A stretch of DNA of 64,000 nucleotides from Chryseobacterium sp. 6424 (GTDB taxonomy: Bacteria > Bacteroidota > Bacteroidia > Flavobacteriales > Weeksellaceae): positions 1,364,001-1,428,000 of the forward strand of contig NZ_CP023540.1 in NCBI RefSeq assembly GCF_003692615.1. Reading direction: 5' to 3'. The position numbers were made by a program, and so were the translations under genes. The notes below the pieces were generated by a model. That model searched no databases. It was not told where the DNA came from and worked only from the letters and a program-made list of their open reading frames with translations. Below, piece by piece: positions 49,362 to 60,143 of the stretch. How positions within the stretch are numbered: the first letter of the stretch is position 1; each line of letters opens with the position of its first letter.

Positions 49362-49391
49362 AAAATGCACCGGAAAAAACCAGTGCATTTT
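49362..49391 (-). terminator. Terminator of the TPR protein gene
   Basis: AAAATGCAC pairs with GTGCATTTT across a 12-base loop; it sits 21 bases after the stop on the minus strand. Confidence 0.65.
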
Positions 49392-49411
49392 ACTAAGTAT
49401 GTTTGAAATTT

Positions 49412-50800
49412 TTATTTTTTGCCTGCCTGCATCGCGGCTTCTTTGGCTTTAAATTCCTGGAATTTCGCTTCTTTTTTGTTTGACATGTATAAACCTTTCA
49501 GTAAGCTCACCGCGTCGATATTCTGCTGGTCGGTTTCGTACCATTTTTCGGCATAAGGCAGTGCGGCAGCCAGACGCGCTCTTCTCGCTTCAATGATTTT
49601 ATTAGCCAGATCGGTTTTGCCGGCTTTCTTGGCCGCGTTGTAATCATCAATTGCTTTAGCGTCGTCACCCATGGTCACATACGTCAGGTTCTGCCAAGCC
49701 TGTGCCATATCAGGTTTTATTTCTACGGCTCTTTTGTAGGAAGCAATAGCGTCTTTCTCGGTGTTAGGATCCTTGCTCTGCAATACGCCCAGGTTGTACC
49801 AATTGGTGGCATCGTTCGGATTCTTTTCGATCTGGGTTTTCAGGTTGGCCACAAATTGATCCATCTTACCGGATTTGTAATAGGCTGTCCCCTGAAGTTC
49901 AGACAGTTTGGCGTTAGAAGGGAATTTCTTAAGCCCTTTTTCGATTAACACAAGCGCATCGTCATATTGGTTGTTTTCAATCAGTAAAGCGGCGTTGGTC
50001 TCATAAAGCTCTTTTTCGATGCTTGGTGAGGTTTCGATTTTGAAATCTGTATATTCCGAAGTGGCGCCTAACTTTTTATTAAGATCCCAGCTTACTTTAT
50101 CCAAAGCTTCCAGTTCGCCTGATTTTTTGTTTTTGGCGCTGTAGGTGGTTTGTATCCCTGTATATCCAGAATCGATAAGTTCGTTATATACCTGGATGGC
50201 AGGTGCTTTCTGCTCGGCCAACGCGTAGTTTAGTCCGGCATAATAAAGGTACTGCTTGTTATCATTTCCACCCGCTTTCAGCAGGTCGTATACTTCCTTG
50301 AATTTAGGTGCGGCAACTGCGTAGTTCTTAGCGGTGTAAGCTTCCATCGCAGTTTTGTTTGCTTTCTCGATGAGTGGGTTGATTGTACCACCAATTTTTG
50401 AAACCATAGATGGCGTGTAAGTTTCCTCTTTCAGCCCCTGGATGCCGGATTTATCAGCTTCTGATTTCCCTACGAAATATACTTTGTTCTTGCTGCTGTC
50501 GCGACCGGTATAGATCTTATTCTTTCCGAGATCACTCATTTTGGCTAAATAAGCAGCGCCCTCAGCATTCTTACCTGATTTAATCAGTGACATGCCTTTT
50601 GCGTAATAATACTGTTCCAAAACGGCAGGTTCCACAAGGTAGGTCTTGTCTCCCATGGCAGTTTCGGCGGCGGCGATCTGGCTGTTGGTAGTGGCCACAT
50701 CACCTGCATCTACGGCTTTAACCGCAGCAGCAATCTCTTTTTTCTGTGCAAAAGCGAACGCAGAAGATACGACCGCAATGCTTAATAATATTTTTTTCAT
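49412..50800 (-). CDS. Exported TPR-repeat protein
   Basis: 462 residues with a signal peptide (ILLSIAVVSSAFAFAQ). TPR-type helices are spread over the mature part; clear units include ASNAKLSELQGTAYYKSGKM, then NPNDATNWYNLGVLQS and EIKPDMAQAWQNLTYV (residues ~290-370). TPR proteins act as scaffolds in the envelope. The downstream position after gyrA on the same strand (25 bases) may reflect co-transcription. Confidence 0.85.
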   Translation of the reverse strand: MKKILLSIAVVSSAFAFAQKKEIAAAVKAVDAGDVATTNSQIAAAETAMGDKTYLVEPAVLEQYYYAKGMSLIKSGKNAEGAAYLAKMSDLGKNKIYTGRDSSKNKVYFVGKSEADKSGIQGLKEETYTPSMVSKIGGTINPLIEKANKTAMEAYTAKNYAVAAPKFKEVYDLLKAGGNDNKQYLYYAGLNYALAEQKAPAIQVYNELIDSGYTGIQTTYSAKNKKSGELEALDKVSWDLNKKLGATSEYTDFKIETSPSIEKELYETNAALLIENNQYDDALVLIEKGLKKFPSNAKLSELQGTAYYKSGKMDQFVANLKTQIEKNPNDATNWYNLGVLQSKDPNTEKDAIASYKRAVEIKPDMAQAWQNLTYVTMGDDAKAIDDYNAAKKAGKTDLANKIIEARRARLAAALPYAEKWYETDQQNIDAVSLLKGLYMSNKKEAKFQEFKAKEAAMQAGKK

Positions 50801-50824
50801 TATATATTAATTTAAAATGGTTTA

Positions 50825-53488
50825 TTATTGGGGTTCATCAGTGTTTTGATCTGGTGAGTCCTGCTGAGGGTTTCTGTTCTGTCTTTCTTCTTCCTCTTCA
50901 ATCTTCCTTAACGTTTTTTCGTCGCCCATATTGCTTACCGCATTGTTGCCGGTTTGCGGAACTTCACTGAATTCCACCAAATCACTGTTTACGGAGGCTG
51001 GTAAAGCTTCGGTTTCCGCAGTCTCTTCCTCTACATCCTTATCCATCTCTACTTTGGCAATTGCGGCGATGGAATCGTTGTTTTTAAGGTTGATCATGCG
51101 TACGCCCTGGGTATTCCTGCCCATCACACGCATCTCATCCATTGCCATACGGATCGCTACGCCGGATTTGTTGATAATCATCAGCCCGTCTTCATCGGTT
51201 ACATTCTGGATGGCAATTAGGTTACCCGTTTTCTCGGTGATATTCAGGGTGATCACCCCTTTTCCGCCACGGTTGGTCTCTCGGTAATCCAGCACGGCAG
51301 TTCTTTTACCATATCCTTTTTCTGAGACTACCAGCACTGTTTCACTCTCAAGATCATTGGCGACAATCATTCCGATGACTTCGTCGTTTTCCTCTAAGGT
51401 AATACCCCGCACACCGATGGATGTTCTGCCGACTTCCCGTACTTTCTCCTCAGGGAAACGGATACATTTGCCAAACTTGGTAGCGATCATTATGTGGGAA
51501 TTACCGTTGGTGAGGTACGCGCTGAGGAGTTGGTCGTTATCCCGGATCTCAATGGCGTTGACCCCATTGGTCCTTGGGCGTGAGTAAGCTTCAAGCGAAG
51601 TTTTCTTGATGGTACCGTTCTTAGTGACCATCACCACACTCATCTGGTTGACGTACTCGGCGTCTTTAAGGTCATTGGTTCTGATGTAGGCTTTTATTTT
51701 ATCATCCGGCTCAATGTTGATAAGGTTCTGTACGGCACGTCCTTTGGCTGTTTTGGAGCCTTCGGGAATCTCGAATACCCGCAGCCAGAAACACTTCCCT
51801 TTTTCGGTGAAGAACAGCATGTACTGGTGATTGGTGGCGGCAACGATATATTCAAGGAAATCCTCGTCTCTTGTAGTGGCCGCACGGTTACCTACGCCAC
51901 CGCGGCTCTGGATTTTATATTCTGAAAGCGAAGTACGTTTGATGTAACCGGCGTGTGAAATGGTAAGCACTACTTTTTCATCCGGAATAAGGTCTTCGAT
52001 GGACATTTCTCCACCTGAATAGTCGATTTCCGAGCGTCTTTCGTCGCCGTATTTTTCTTTGATTTCTAGCAGTTCGTTCTTGATGATTTCATATCTGCGC
52101 GGCTCGTTTGAGAGTATATCCTCAAAATCGCGGATCATGTTCATGATTTCCTCGTACTCGGCCCGGATTTTATCCAGTTCCATGCCGGTAAGCCTGGCCA
52201 GTCGGAGATCGAGGATGGCCTGTGCCTGAATTTCGGAAAGATCAAATTCATCGATCAATCCTTGCTTGGCTTCTGCCGGATTGGCACTGTGCCGGATGAT
52301 GGAAATGGCTTTATCAAGATCATCCTGTGTACCGATCACCTTCATGAAGCCTTCGAGGATATGCGCTCTCTCGCGGGCTTTCTTCAATTCATATTCGGTG
52401 CGGCGGATCACTACTTCATGGCGGTGTTCCACGAAATGATAGATGATATCTTTAAGGTTCAGCTGCTCCGGACGGCCTTTCACCAACGCAATATTATTCA
52501 CACTGAATGAAGTTTGCAACGCGGTGTATTTATAAAGCATATTCAGCACCACGTTCGGTATCGCGTCGTTCTTCAGTTCATAAACGATCCGTAAACCCTG
52601 ACGGTCAGATTCGTCACGGATTTCGTAGATGCCAGGGATTTTATCTTCTTTTACGAGTTCGGCCGTTCTGGCGATCATCTCCGCTTTATTAACCTGATAA
52701 GGCACTTCTGTAACGATGATGGCATTACGGTTGCCGACTTCCTCGAAATTGATCTTCGCACGCAGCATGATACGTCCGCGGCCTGTATGGAACGCATCTC
52801 GCACGCCGTCGTAGCCATAAATGATCCCACCAGTCGGGAAATCCGGCGCGATGATGTGCTTCATGAGCTCATCAATGGTAATTTCTTTATTATCAATATA
52901 TGCTACGATAGCATCTACACTTTCAGAAAGGTTGTGTGGCGCCATATTGGTCGCCATCCCTACCGCGATACCCGACGCGCCATTTACAAGCAGGTTCGGT
53001 ATCTTCGTAGGCATCACCGAAGGTTCGGTAAGGGAATCATCAAAGTTGTTCTGAAAATCCACCGTTTCTTTATCAAGGTCGGCAAGTACCTCATCCGAGA
53101 TTTTCTTTAGCCTGGCCTCAGTATAACGCATGGCTGCTGGCGGGTCACCATCCATAGAACCGAAGTTCCCCTGCCCGTCCACTTGTGGATAACGCAGGCT
53201 CCAAGGTTGTGCCATACGGACCATGGCATCATATACGGACGAGTCGCCGTGGGGGTGATATTTGCCTAATACATCGCCTACGATCCTGGCTGATTTAAGG
53301 TATTTCCGGTTAGAGAAAACGCCGAGTCCATACATACCGTAAAGCACTCTTCTGTGAACGGGTTTTAAACCATCTCTTACATCGGGCAGCGCTCGAGAAA
53401 CGATCACCGACATTGAATAGTCGATATAAGAGGATTTCATTTCATCAACAATGTTGATAGGAATTAACCTTTCTCCTTCTTTTTGCAT
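50825..53488 (-). CDS. gyrA: DNA gyrase subunit A
   Basis: 887 residues from the ATG at 53488 ([17 protein letters not shown]); the frame is open nine codons upstream without a matching N-terminus. The QRDR block is [20 protein letters not shown], and the nucleophile Tyr is in [14 protein letters not shown]-terminal beta-pinwheel has the GyrA-box-like NRGGKGVI, with a long acidic tail ending in DQNTDEPQ. Residues Ser/Asp of the QRDR (DSSVYD) are the drug-sensitive type. Confidence 0.96.
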   Translation of the reverse strand: MQKEGERLIPINIVDEMKSSYIDYSMSVIVSRALPDVRDGLKPVHRRVLYGMYGLGVFSNRKYLKSARIVGDVLGKYHPHGDSSVYDAMVRMAQPWSLRYPQVDGQGNFGSMDGDPPAAMRYTEARLKKISDEVLADLDKETVDFQNNFDDSLTEPSVMPTKIPNLLVNGASGIAVGMATNMAPHNLSESVDAIVAYIDNKEITIDELMKHIIAPDFPTGGIIYGYDGVRDAFHTGRGRIMLRAKINFEEVGNRNAIIVTEVPYQVNKAEMIARTAELVKEDKIPGIYEIRDESDRQGLRIVYELKNDAIPNVVLNMLYKYTALQTSFSVNNIALVKGRPEQLNLKDIIYHFVEHRHEVVIRRTEYELKKARERAHILEGFMKVIGTQDDLDKAISIIRHSANPAEAKQGLIDEFDLSEIQAQAILDLRLARLTGMELDKIRAEYEEIMNMIRDFEDILSNEPRRYEIIKNELLEIKEKYGDERRSEIDYSGGEMSIEDLIPDEKVVLTISHAGYIKRTSLSEYKIQSRGGVGNRAATTRDEDFLEYIVAATNHQYMLFFTEKGKCFWLRVFEIPEGSKTAKGRAVQNLINIEPDDKIKAYIRTNDLKDAEYVNQMSVVMVTKNGTIKKTSLEAYSRPRTNGVNAIEIRDNDQLLSAYLTNGNSHIMIATKFGKCIRFPEEKVREVGRTSIGVRGITLEENDEVIGMIVANDLESETVLVVSEKGYGKRTAVLDYRETNRGGKGVITLNITEKTGNLIAIQNVTDEDGLMIINKSGVAIRMAMDEMRVMGRNTQGVRMINLKNNDSIAAIAKVEMDKDVEEETAETEALPASVNSDLVEFSEVPQTGNNAVSNMGDEKTLRKIEEEEERQNRNPQQDSPDQNTDEPQ

Positions 53489-53637
53489 AATCTTTTTTAA
53501 TAAAATGAAAATCAAGCGTTTAAAGTTACGCCTGATGGTTCCTTTCTTTTTAATTTTAAGAACGTGCTAATTTACGAAAAAATTACCGATTTTTGCGTGT
53601 GAAATTCATCATAGAACAGAAAAATAACTAATAGATC

Positions 53638-53952
53638 ATGAGTGTTTTAAGCATCACCTTCCATACCCCTGCAGACCTGATTCCGGCCTGGACCGTCTTT
53701 ATAGAGAATGACCTGCACCAAATGGCCGAAAACCTGATGGATGTGGAGAAATACATCCTCTCTGAGGTACAGAGCGACATGATCAATGAGGGTAAAAACA
53801 CCAATCTGCTGCTGGTATTTGCCGATGATGAAAAGCGGGAAGAGTTCCTAAGTCTGGAGCTTAAGAATATCATCGAAAGAATGGAAGGCAAGTTCGGGCA
53901 GGATGTAATGGTCTTCAAAACACTGCTTGACCCTGTAAAATCGCGCTTTTAG
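53638..53952 (+). CDS. DUF4286-like small protein
   Basis: 104 residues, no signal peptide. ITFHTPADLIPAWTVFIEND near the start and a helix-rich middle (VEKYILSEVQSDMI) fit DUF4286-type proteins, which are short, ferredoxin-like folds of unknown role. The stop overlaps the convergent acyl-CoA reductase stop by four bases. Confidence 0.65.
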   Translation: MSVLSITFHTPADLIPAWTVFIENDLHQMAENLMDVEKYILSEVQSDMINEGKNTNLLLVFADDEKREEFLSLELKNIIERMEGKFGQDVMVFKTLLDPVKSRF

Positions 53953-54983
53953 ATCACTTCAAGAAATCTCATCGTATCCACATGGTCGGCATAGGTGGAT
54001 AAACCGGGCTGCTGCGCTTTCCCCAACGGCACCGTCTCGAAACCTAGATCTACGTTGCTTACCACCGCCTGGATGTCATTTTCATGTTCCGCCACGAATG
54101 CGCGCACTTCACCCAGATCATTGTACCGTGAAAAATTGATTACTGAGAGTGGCGAGAACAGCTGCTCATCTTCTTTCAGCATCACAAAATTATTGTCCCA
54201 AAATTTCTCTTGATTCAACAGATATACCGCACGGTTGTATTCGTAATTGTTGGCGTATTTATGGTGATTGATGACCTCTTTAAAGTTGATGAAATTTTCA
54301 AAAAGCCGTGAGATTTCAAAGTTTTCCGGAATCAGGAGTCGCGTCACATTCCGACAACCCAACCCGAAATAGCGGAAGATGTCTTCCGCCAACAGTTTCA
54401 GTTCATCGTCGGTTTCATCTCCACCCAATACAGCTATGGAAGTGCGATTTTTACGGATAATGCTTAGATAATCCTTAAAATAATACTCCAGATATCGGGC
54501 GGTATTGTTGCTGCCTGTAGCGATCACCGCATCAAAATTATCGAGTTTTTCAACAAACTCATATTTTACGTTTCCACCAGAAAATTCCTTCCATTTTCCC
54601 ATGAGAAACGGCAGTAACTGTCTGTCCTTTGACGACGGCTTGATTACCGCGGTATGATTGCTTAAGACAACAGCCAATACATCGTGAAAGCCCACCATAG
54701 GGATGTTCCCGGCAAGTATGAGGCCGACACGTTTACTGGTCTGTGGCACTTTATAGGGACTCAGCCAGGCATTCAGTTGAGATTCCGTAAGCAGATTTGC
54801 CCAACTTTCAAGTGCATGACGTTGGTTTTCCTGCGTAAACCAAGGATTTCCAATCTCAGATTTTCGGAGTAAGGCTGCCAAATAATCTTCCTCTGAAGTG
54901 TATTGATGCGGTTCTTTCTTCAAAAAATCAACAAAAAATTCTCCTAAACGGCAAAGTCCTACAATCTGCTGGTGTCTGTTCAT
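53949..54983 (-). CDS. Acyl-CoA reductase (LuxC-like)
   Basis: 344 residues. The nucleotide site is GLILAGNIPMVGFHDVLAVV, and the catalytic Cys is in RYFGLGCRNVTRL. Such enzymes reduce acyl-CoA to aldehyde. In flavobacteria it is usually beside a ferredoxin and serC/serA; here those are present but separated by a CinA-like gene and an FAD/Rieske oxidoreductase. Confidence 0.88.
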   Translation of the reverse strand: MNRHQQIVGLCRLGEFFVDFLKKEPHQYTSEEDYLAALLRKSEIGNPWFTQENQRHALESWANLLTESQLNAWLSPYKVPQTSKRVGLILAGNIPMVGFHDVLAVVLSNHTAVIKPSSKDRQLLPFLMGKWKEFSGGNVKYEFVEKLDNFDAVIATGSNNTARYLEYYFKDYLSIIRKNRTSIAVLGGDETDDELKLLAEDIFRYFGLGCRNVTRLLIPENFEISRLFENFINFKEVINHHKYANNYEYNRAVYLLNQEKFWDNNFVMLKEDEQLFSPLSVINFSRYNDLGEVRAFVAEHENDIQAVVSNVDLGFETVPLGKAQQPGLSTYADHVDTMRFLEVI

Positions 54984-55062
54984 AACTGATAATAAGTTGC
55001 AAAAATAGGATAATCACCGCAACTTTAGTAGAAATTCAGGATAGTTTTTGCACCGGCCATCT

Positions 55063-55551
55063 TTATGTAAGCACTTCAAGCAACGCATCAATGATTTTTA
55101 TCGCATAAATCTCCTGGTTTTCAGCTAAGGATTTATTCTTTTCCCCCATAATTTTTCTTGACAATACTGTCTTGCCTTCTTTAGCGATTGAAATGTAAGC
55201 AAAACTGTTATTGATGCCTTCTTCAGGGATAGGTTCAGCGTATCCGGTGATGGAAATACCAAGCTCTGCATTAAACTTCCGTGAAATCTCCAGCGCCATT
55301 TTTTCAGCAATATCCTTAGAGACCGAGTTGCATTCTTCCGCAAAAATAGGATTGATGTTCAACTGCTTGGCTTTTTGGCCTTCATTATAGGCAGTTAGGC
55401 CGCCCTGAAAGAAAGCCATGGAGTTTTCTGCCTGTGAAAAAACAGTCTGCAGAAGGCCAGAAGTACAACTTTCAGCCACCGCCAGGGTGAGTTTCTGTTT
55501 ACGCATCTGCACAGCGACTTGGGCAAGGTTTTTGTTATCTTGAAAATTCAT
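55063..55551 (-). CDS. CinA-like nicotinamide-nucleotide amidohydrolase (PncC type)
   Basis: 162 residues: only the C-terminal CinA domain, as usual for PncC. LAVAESCTSGLLQTVFS carries the catalytic Ser region, and ELGISITGYAEP is the second family motif. The enzyme deamidates NMN to NaMN in NAD salvage. Confidence 0.88.
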   Translation of the reverse strand: MNFQDNKNLAQVAVQMRKQKLTLAVAESCTSGLLQTVFSQAENSMAFFQGGLTAYNEGQKAKQLNINPIFAEECNSVSKDIAEKMALEISRKFNAELGISITGYAEPIPEEGINNSFAYISIAKEGKTVLSRKIMGEKNKSLAENQEIYAIKIIDALLEVLT

Positions 55552-55641
55552 CGTAAAAAGCTTTTAATTCTGCTCTGTGAAGGTTTTCACAAATTTGATT
55601 GAAGGTGATTTTACACAAAACTTTAACAAAAACAATTCCAA

Positions 55642-57143
55642 ATGAATAGAGACGGCTATAACAAAAGTATCTGGGAAAATGTGAAGTTTGCCCCACAAAA
55701 TACAGCCTATGAACTCGAAATTTACGACACTGTTATTGTAGGTGCAGGCATTACCGGACTTACCTTGGGGCTTGAACTGCAACAGCGTGGCCAGCGGTGC
55801 CTTATTCTTGAGCAACAAAACATTGGTTTCGGTACCACTGGTGGCACTACCGCGCACATCAATACCTTTTTTGATGAATCTTATGACCGGCTTATCAGTA
55901 AATTTGGTGAAGATAAAGCACAGACGATCGCGGATCATGCGGTGAAGGTACCTGAAAAGATTAAACAAATCATACAGCAACACCAGATAGATTGTGAATT
56001 TGATGTATGTAAATTTTACCTTTTCAGCGCTGAAAAAAACAGGACAAACAACTAGAAAAGATCCTCGAAGCGCATGAGCAGTTGGATGTACCATCACGCA
56101 GCGTGGATGAGATTCCGTTTACTGTACCGTTCCGTAAAGCGATTGAGATCGACGGGCAGGCACAGTTCCATCCCCTTAAATACATCAAAGGTCTCGCCGC
56201 TGCATTCGTTGAAAAAGGCGGTAAAATAAGAACCGAAGCCCGCGTTGTAGAACACGAAGCCAAAGAACAATACATCCAGATCGCGTGCGCAAATGCAACC
56301 TATCGTGGTAAAAACTTGGTTTGGGCCACACACATACCGCCAGGGATGAACCGTTTCAGTGCCCTCACCGCTCCCTACAGAAGTTACGCACTGGCCGCGA
56401 AATTAGCCACATCACCGGCACAGATGGCACAGGCCGCTGACCTGTACGATCTTTACCATTACTTCCGGTATCATCAGGCTGAAGATGGCTATTATCTGAT
56501 CGTAGGCGGTTTCGATCATAAAACAGGTCATGAAGATGATACTGAAAAACCTTTTGATGACCTCGTTAACTATGCCACAGAAAATTTCACTTTCACAGAA
56601 ATCGTATCGAAATGGTCGTCACAGTTCTATGTTCCGGTAGATGGTTTGCCTTATATCGGTAAAATGCCCGGGGAAGAAAATATATTCGTGGCTACAGGTT
56701 ATAACGGAAATGGCATGACTTGGGGTACCCTAGCCGGAAGCATACTGGCTGATGTGATTTTAGGTAAAGAGAATGAACTTGGCGACATTGTTTCTCCAGA
56801 CCGAATTGAAGTTACCGCCAGCGCCAAAGAATTTGTTAAGGAAAATGCAGATGCTGTTTTCCACCTGATCCGTGATCAATTTACCGCTGATAACAAAAGT
56901 GTTTTAGAGGAACTGCTGCCAGGCGAAGGCAAAGTCATCAATTATAATTCGCAACGGGTGGCCGCATACAAAACCGAAAAAGGAAATCTCGAACTTGTTT
57001 CGGCTGTTTGTCCACACATGGGCTGTATCGTAAACTTTAATAATTCAGAGAAAACATGGGACTGCCCTTGTCACGGGTCACGTTTTAAGACATGTGGCGA
57101 ACTGATTACAGGACCCTCATTAACCGGACTAAAAGAAATCTAA
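55642..57143 (+). pseudogene. FAD oxidoreductase with C-terminal Rieske domain, frameshifted
   Basis: N-terminal Rossmann motif VGAGITGLTLGLEL with FAD-binding GLKIL-type glycine pattern. The C-terminal Rieske [2Fe-2S] motifs are CPHMGC and CPCHGSRF. The first part stops at 56055; the rest continues in another frame. One extra A in the A7 run at 56033-56039 restores AEKKQDKQLEKILEAHEQL and gives a 500-residue protein. Similar flavin/Rieske enzymes are found beside glycine/sarcosine-type oxidases; the substrate here is unknown. Confidence 0.88.
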
Positions 57144-57150
57144 AGCACAT

Positions 57151-57381
57151 ATGGAAAATTCAGAATCAAAAACCGCCCGAGGGATGACCACGGTGATCCC
57201 CGGTAGAAACACCACCGTACATCATGGTTTGGGTACCACCAATATTATCGTTTCACTGTATAATGTGGCTACCGGCAACGAGCTGAATAGTGGAATTACC
57301 ATCGTGGATGAAAACAATGTCTTGATTACCACGGCCAGTGGCACACCAGAGGAAATAAAAGTAGTCGTTATCGGCTTTTAG
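57151..57381 (+). CDS. 76-residue hypothetical protein
   Basis: No signal or membrane segment. The central part reads HHGLGTTNIIVSLYNVATG, then GITIVDENNVLITT and a hydrophobic end KVVVIGF. The HxLGTxNIIVxxYD-type pattern resembles short domains in phage tail and capsid proteins. It starts 7 bases after the FAD/Rieske gene and may be translated with it. No function is assigned. Confidence 0.6.
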   Translation: MENSESKTARGMTTVIPGRNTTVHHGLGTTNIIVSLYNVATGNELNSGITIVDENNVLITTASGTPEEIKVVVIGF

Positions 57382-57507
57382 ACACACCGCAATGCAGAAC
57401 CAAATGAAAAATTATCATTTACAACTTATAAAAATGAAATTGACGATGATAAACCGTTAAAAGTAATTCTAATTAATAATTTATCCTTTTTTAAACATTT
57501 ATAATAG

Positions 57508-57534
57508 GCCACGGAATCTTCTGTGGCTTTTTAA
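57508..57534 (+). terminator. Terminator before the ferredoxin gene
   Basis: GCCACGGA, an ATCT loop, TCTGTGGC (one G-T) and a T-run. Confidence 0.7.
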
Positions 57535-57633
57535 GTAAAACCCTGTATGTCAGAGATCATATTGCCACAATGTTATGTTAAATGAAATCCTCATATTGTA
57601 CAATAAATAGACAATAAAGCAGGGAATTTTTTT

Positions 57634-57641
57634 TATCTTTG
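57634..57641 (+). promoter_or_regulatory. -7 element of the ferredoxin gene
   Basis: TATCTTTG matches TAnnTTTG and lies 26 bases before the ATG. No TTG is present at the usual -33 spacing. Confidence 0.5.
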
Positions 57642-57667
57642 TGCAAATTTAAAAACATACCATAGCA

Positions 57668-58018
57668 ATGGCTATCAAAATAACTGATGAATGTATAAAC
57701 TGTGGTGCCTGTGAGCCAGAATGTCCTAACAATGCGATATACGAAGGCGCGGTGGACTGGAAGGCCTCTGAAGGGACAGCACTGAAAGGAAGAGTGGTGA
57801 TGAAGTCCGGACTTACCATTGATGCTGATGAGCCACAGGAACCAGTAAGCGACGACATCTATTTCATTGTCACCGATAAATGTACCGAATGTATAGGCTT
57901 CCATGAAGAGCCACAATGCGCAGCGGTTTGCCCGGTAGACTGTTGTGTGCCCGATGAAGACCATGTAGAGTCTGAGGAAAGCCTCTTGAACAAAAAAGCT
58001 TTCTTACACGGAGAATAA
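57668..58018 (+). CDS. 4Fe-4S dicluster ferredoxin
   Basis: 116 residues. The first cluster motif is CINCGACEPECPNNA; the second is CTECIGFHEEPQC followed by CPVDCC. The protein carries electrons between redox enzymes. In flavobacteria it commonly sits next to the acyl-CoA reductase and serC, and here serC follows 78 bases downstream. Confidence 0.94.
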   Translation: MAIKITDECINCGACEPECPNNAIYEGAVDWKASEGTALKGRVVMKSGLTIDADEPQEPVSDDIYFIVTDKCTECIGFHEEPQCAAVCPVDCCVPDEDHVESEESLLNKKAFLHGE

Positions 58019-58024
58019 TACTTC

Positions 58025-58049
58025 CGCTCACTCATTGTGGGCGTTTTTT
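58025..58049 (+). terminator. Possible terminator or attenuator before serC
   Basis: CGCTCAC pairs with GTGGGCG (one G-T), 5-base loop, then T6. Confidence 0.6.
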
Positions 58050-58096
58050 ATATCCCAAAAACACATATTAACGATAAACAATTTTATGCCTAACCT

Positions 58097-59161
58097 ATGA
58101 ATAAAATTCATAATTTCAGTGCAGGGCCCTGCATTTTGCCGCAGGAAGTGTATGAAAAATCAGCGGAAGCTGTTTTAAATTTTAACGGAAGCGAGCTTTC
58201 ATTACTCGAGATTTCCCATCGCAGCAAAGATTTTGTTGCGGTGATGGATGAAGCGCGTGCCATCGTAAAAAGGCTGATGAAGCTCGGCGATGAGTATGAA
58301 GTGCTTTACTTGGGCGGTGGCGCCAGCCTTCAGTTCCTGATGGTCCCCTTCAACCTGTTGAAAGCCGATGGTGGAAAAGCCGCGTATCTGGATACGGGTA
58401 CTTGGGCCGCCGGTGCAATCAAAGAAGCCAAATATCTCGGGGATGTCGATGTAGTTGGTTCCTCAAAGAAAGACAACTACGCTTACATCCCCACAGATTA
58501 TATCGTAGGCAGCGGGTATGATTATTTTCATTGCACTTCAAACAATACCATCTACGGTACGCAGATGAAAGAGTTTCCGGAAGTGGATACCCTTATGGCC
58601 TGCGATATGAGTTCCGATATATTTTCCCGCAAAATAGATTTTTCAAAATTCGACCTCATTTACGCGGGTGCCCAGAAGAACATGGGGCCAGCAGGTGTCA
58701 CCCTTGTTGTCGTTAAAAAAAGTATCTTAGGAAAAACAGGGCGCACCATTCCGTCTTATCTGAATTATCAGTTGCACATCGAAAAAGAGTCTATGCTGAA
58801 CACCCCACCGGTATTCCCCGTATATGCATCGCTGCTCACCTTGCAACAGCTCGAAAAAAACGGGGGAATTGCCGCTGCGGAGCAACGCAATATCGCAAAA
58901 GCCCAACTGCTGTACGATGAAATCGACCGTAATCCTTATTTCGAGACTTTCTGTCGTAATGAAGACCGTTCACTCATGAACGTTTCATTCAAAATTACCG
59001 ATGAGTCGAGAAAATCCGCATTTGATGAAGCCTGGAAAGCGGCCGGAATTAGCGGCCTGAACGGTCACCGCAGCCTAGGCGGTTACCGCGCCAGCCTTTA
59101 TAACGCGATGCCTATTGAAAGCGTGCAGGTGCTGGTGGACGTCATGAAAAACTTTGCATAA
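58097..59161 (+). CDS. serC: 3-phosphoserine/phosphohydroxythreonine transaminase
   Basis: 354 residues. FSAGPCILP at the N-terminus, the PLP-binding Lys in YAGAQKNMGPAG, and RSLGGYRASLYNA at the C-terminus are all diagnostic. It makes phosphoserine, the second step of serine synthesis. serA follows 15 bases later. Confidence 0.97.
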   Translation: MNKIHNFSAGPCILPQEVYEKSAEAVLNFNGSELSLLEISHRSKDFVAVMDEARAIVKRLMKLGDEYEVLYLGGGASLQFLMVPFNLLKADGGKAAYLDTGTWAAGAIKEAKYLGDVDVVGSSKKDNYAYIPTDYIVGSGYDYFHCTSNNTIYGTQMKEFPEVDTLMACDMSSDIFSRKIDFSKFDLIYAGAQKNMGPAGVTLVVVKKSILGKTGRTIPSYLNYQLHIEKESMLNTPPVFPVYASLLTLQQLEKNGGIAAAEQRNIAKAQLLYDEIDRNPYFETFCRNEDRSLMNVSFKITDESRKSAFDEAWKAAGISGLNGHRSLGGYRASLYNAMPIESVQVLVDVMKNFA

Positions 59162-59176
59162 TTATTACTGATTTTT

Positions 59177-60136
59177 ATGAAAGTTTTAGCAAACGACGGA
59201 ATTTCCGACTCGGGCAGGATTGCCCTTCAAAACGCAGGAATTGAGCTGATAGACACCACTGTATCCCAAGAACATCTGGCGGGTTTCATCAATGAGAACC
59301 AGGTGGATGTACTGTTGGTTCGCAGCGCCACTAAAGTACCGGCAATACTGATAGACGCTTGCCCTACCCTGAAAATCATTGGACGTGGTGGCGTTGGTAT
59401 GGATAATATCGCGGTGGAACATGCCATTGACAAAGGTATTTATGTCATCAACACGCCCAAAGCATCGTCAAGATCTGTAGCAGAACTGGTATTCGCGCAT
59501 TTTTTCTCCCTCGCAAGATTCCTTCATGAATCTAACCGACTGATGCCACTTGAAGGCGACACCCATTTCAAAGCCATGAAAAAAGCATTCTCATCAGCTG
59601 TAGAACTGGAGGGTAAAACGCTTGGTGTCATCGGGTTTGGTGGGATCGGTCGCGAAGTGGTTAAAATGGGTATTTCGCTGGGAATGAAGGTAAAAGTCTT
59701 CACCCGAAAGCCACGCACAGAAACCGTTTCCATCAGTTTTTTCGATGGGCAGCAAGTTGATTTCAACATCACTTCCGGCAACGACTGGGACGAGTTTCTG
59801 GCCGACACGGACTTCATCAGCATCAATACACCAAAATCCGAAGAGTACATTCTCGACACCCCACAATTCATGAAAATGAAAGACGGTGTTTTCATCGTAA
59901 ACGCGGCAAGAGGCGGAGTTTTAAATGAAGTCGCGTTGCTCGATTTTATTGATAACGGGAAAATCGCAGGAGCTGCACTGGATGTTTTCGAGAACGAACC
60001 TGCGCCGGAGTTGCCTTTACTGATGAATCCCAACCTCTCCTTATCACCCCATCTTGGTGGTAGCACCCGCGATGCACAGCAAAAAATAGGTGCCGAACTC
60101 GCAGCACAAATCATTGAATTAAAACACAAACTTTAG
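59177..60136 (+). CDS. serA: D-3-phosphoglycerate dehydrogenase (D-2-hydroxyacid dehydrogenase)
   Basis: 319 residues, the short form without ACT domain. The NAD motif GFGGIGREVVKMG, the catalytic Arg in VNAARGGVLN and the His in SPHLGGSTRDAQ are visible. It makes 3-phosphohydroxypyruvate, the first step of serine synthesis, and is translated next to serC. Confidence 0.93.
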   Translation: MKVLANDGISDSGRIALQNAGIELIDTTVSQEHLAGFINENQVDVLLVRSATKVPAILIDACPTLKIIGRGGVGMDNIAVEHAIDKGIYVINTPKASSRSVAELVFAHFFSLARFLHESNRLMPLEGDTHFKAMKKAFSSAVELEGKTLGVIGFGGIGREVVKMGISLGMKVKVFTRKPRTETVSISFFDGQQVDFNITSGNDWDEFLADTDFISINTPKSEEYILDTPQFMKMKDGVFIVNAARGGVLNEVALLDFIDNGKIAGAALDVFENEPAPELPLLMNPNLSLSPHLGGSTRDAQQKIGAELAAQIIELKHKL

Positions 60137-60143
60137 TTATTAT

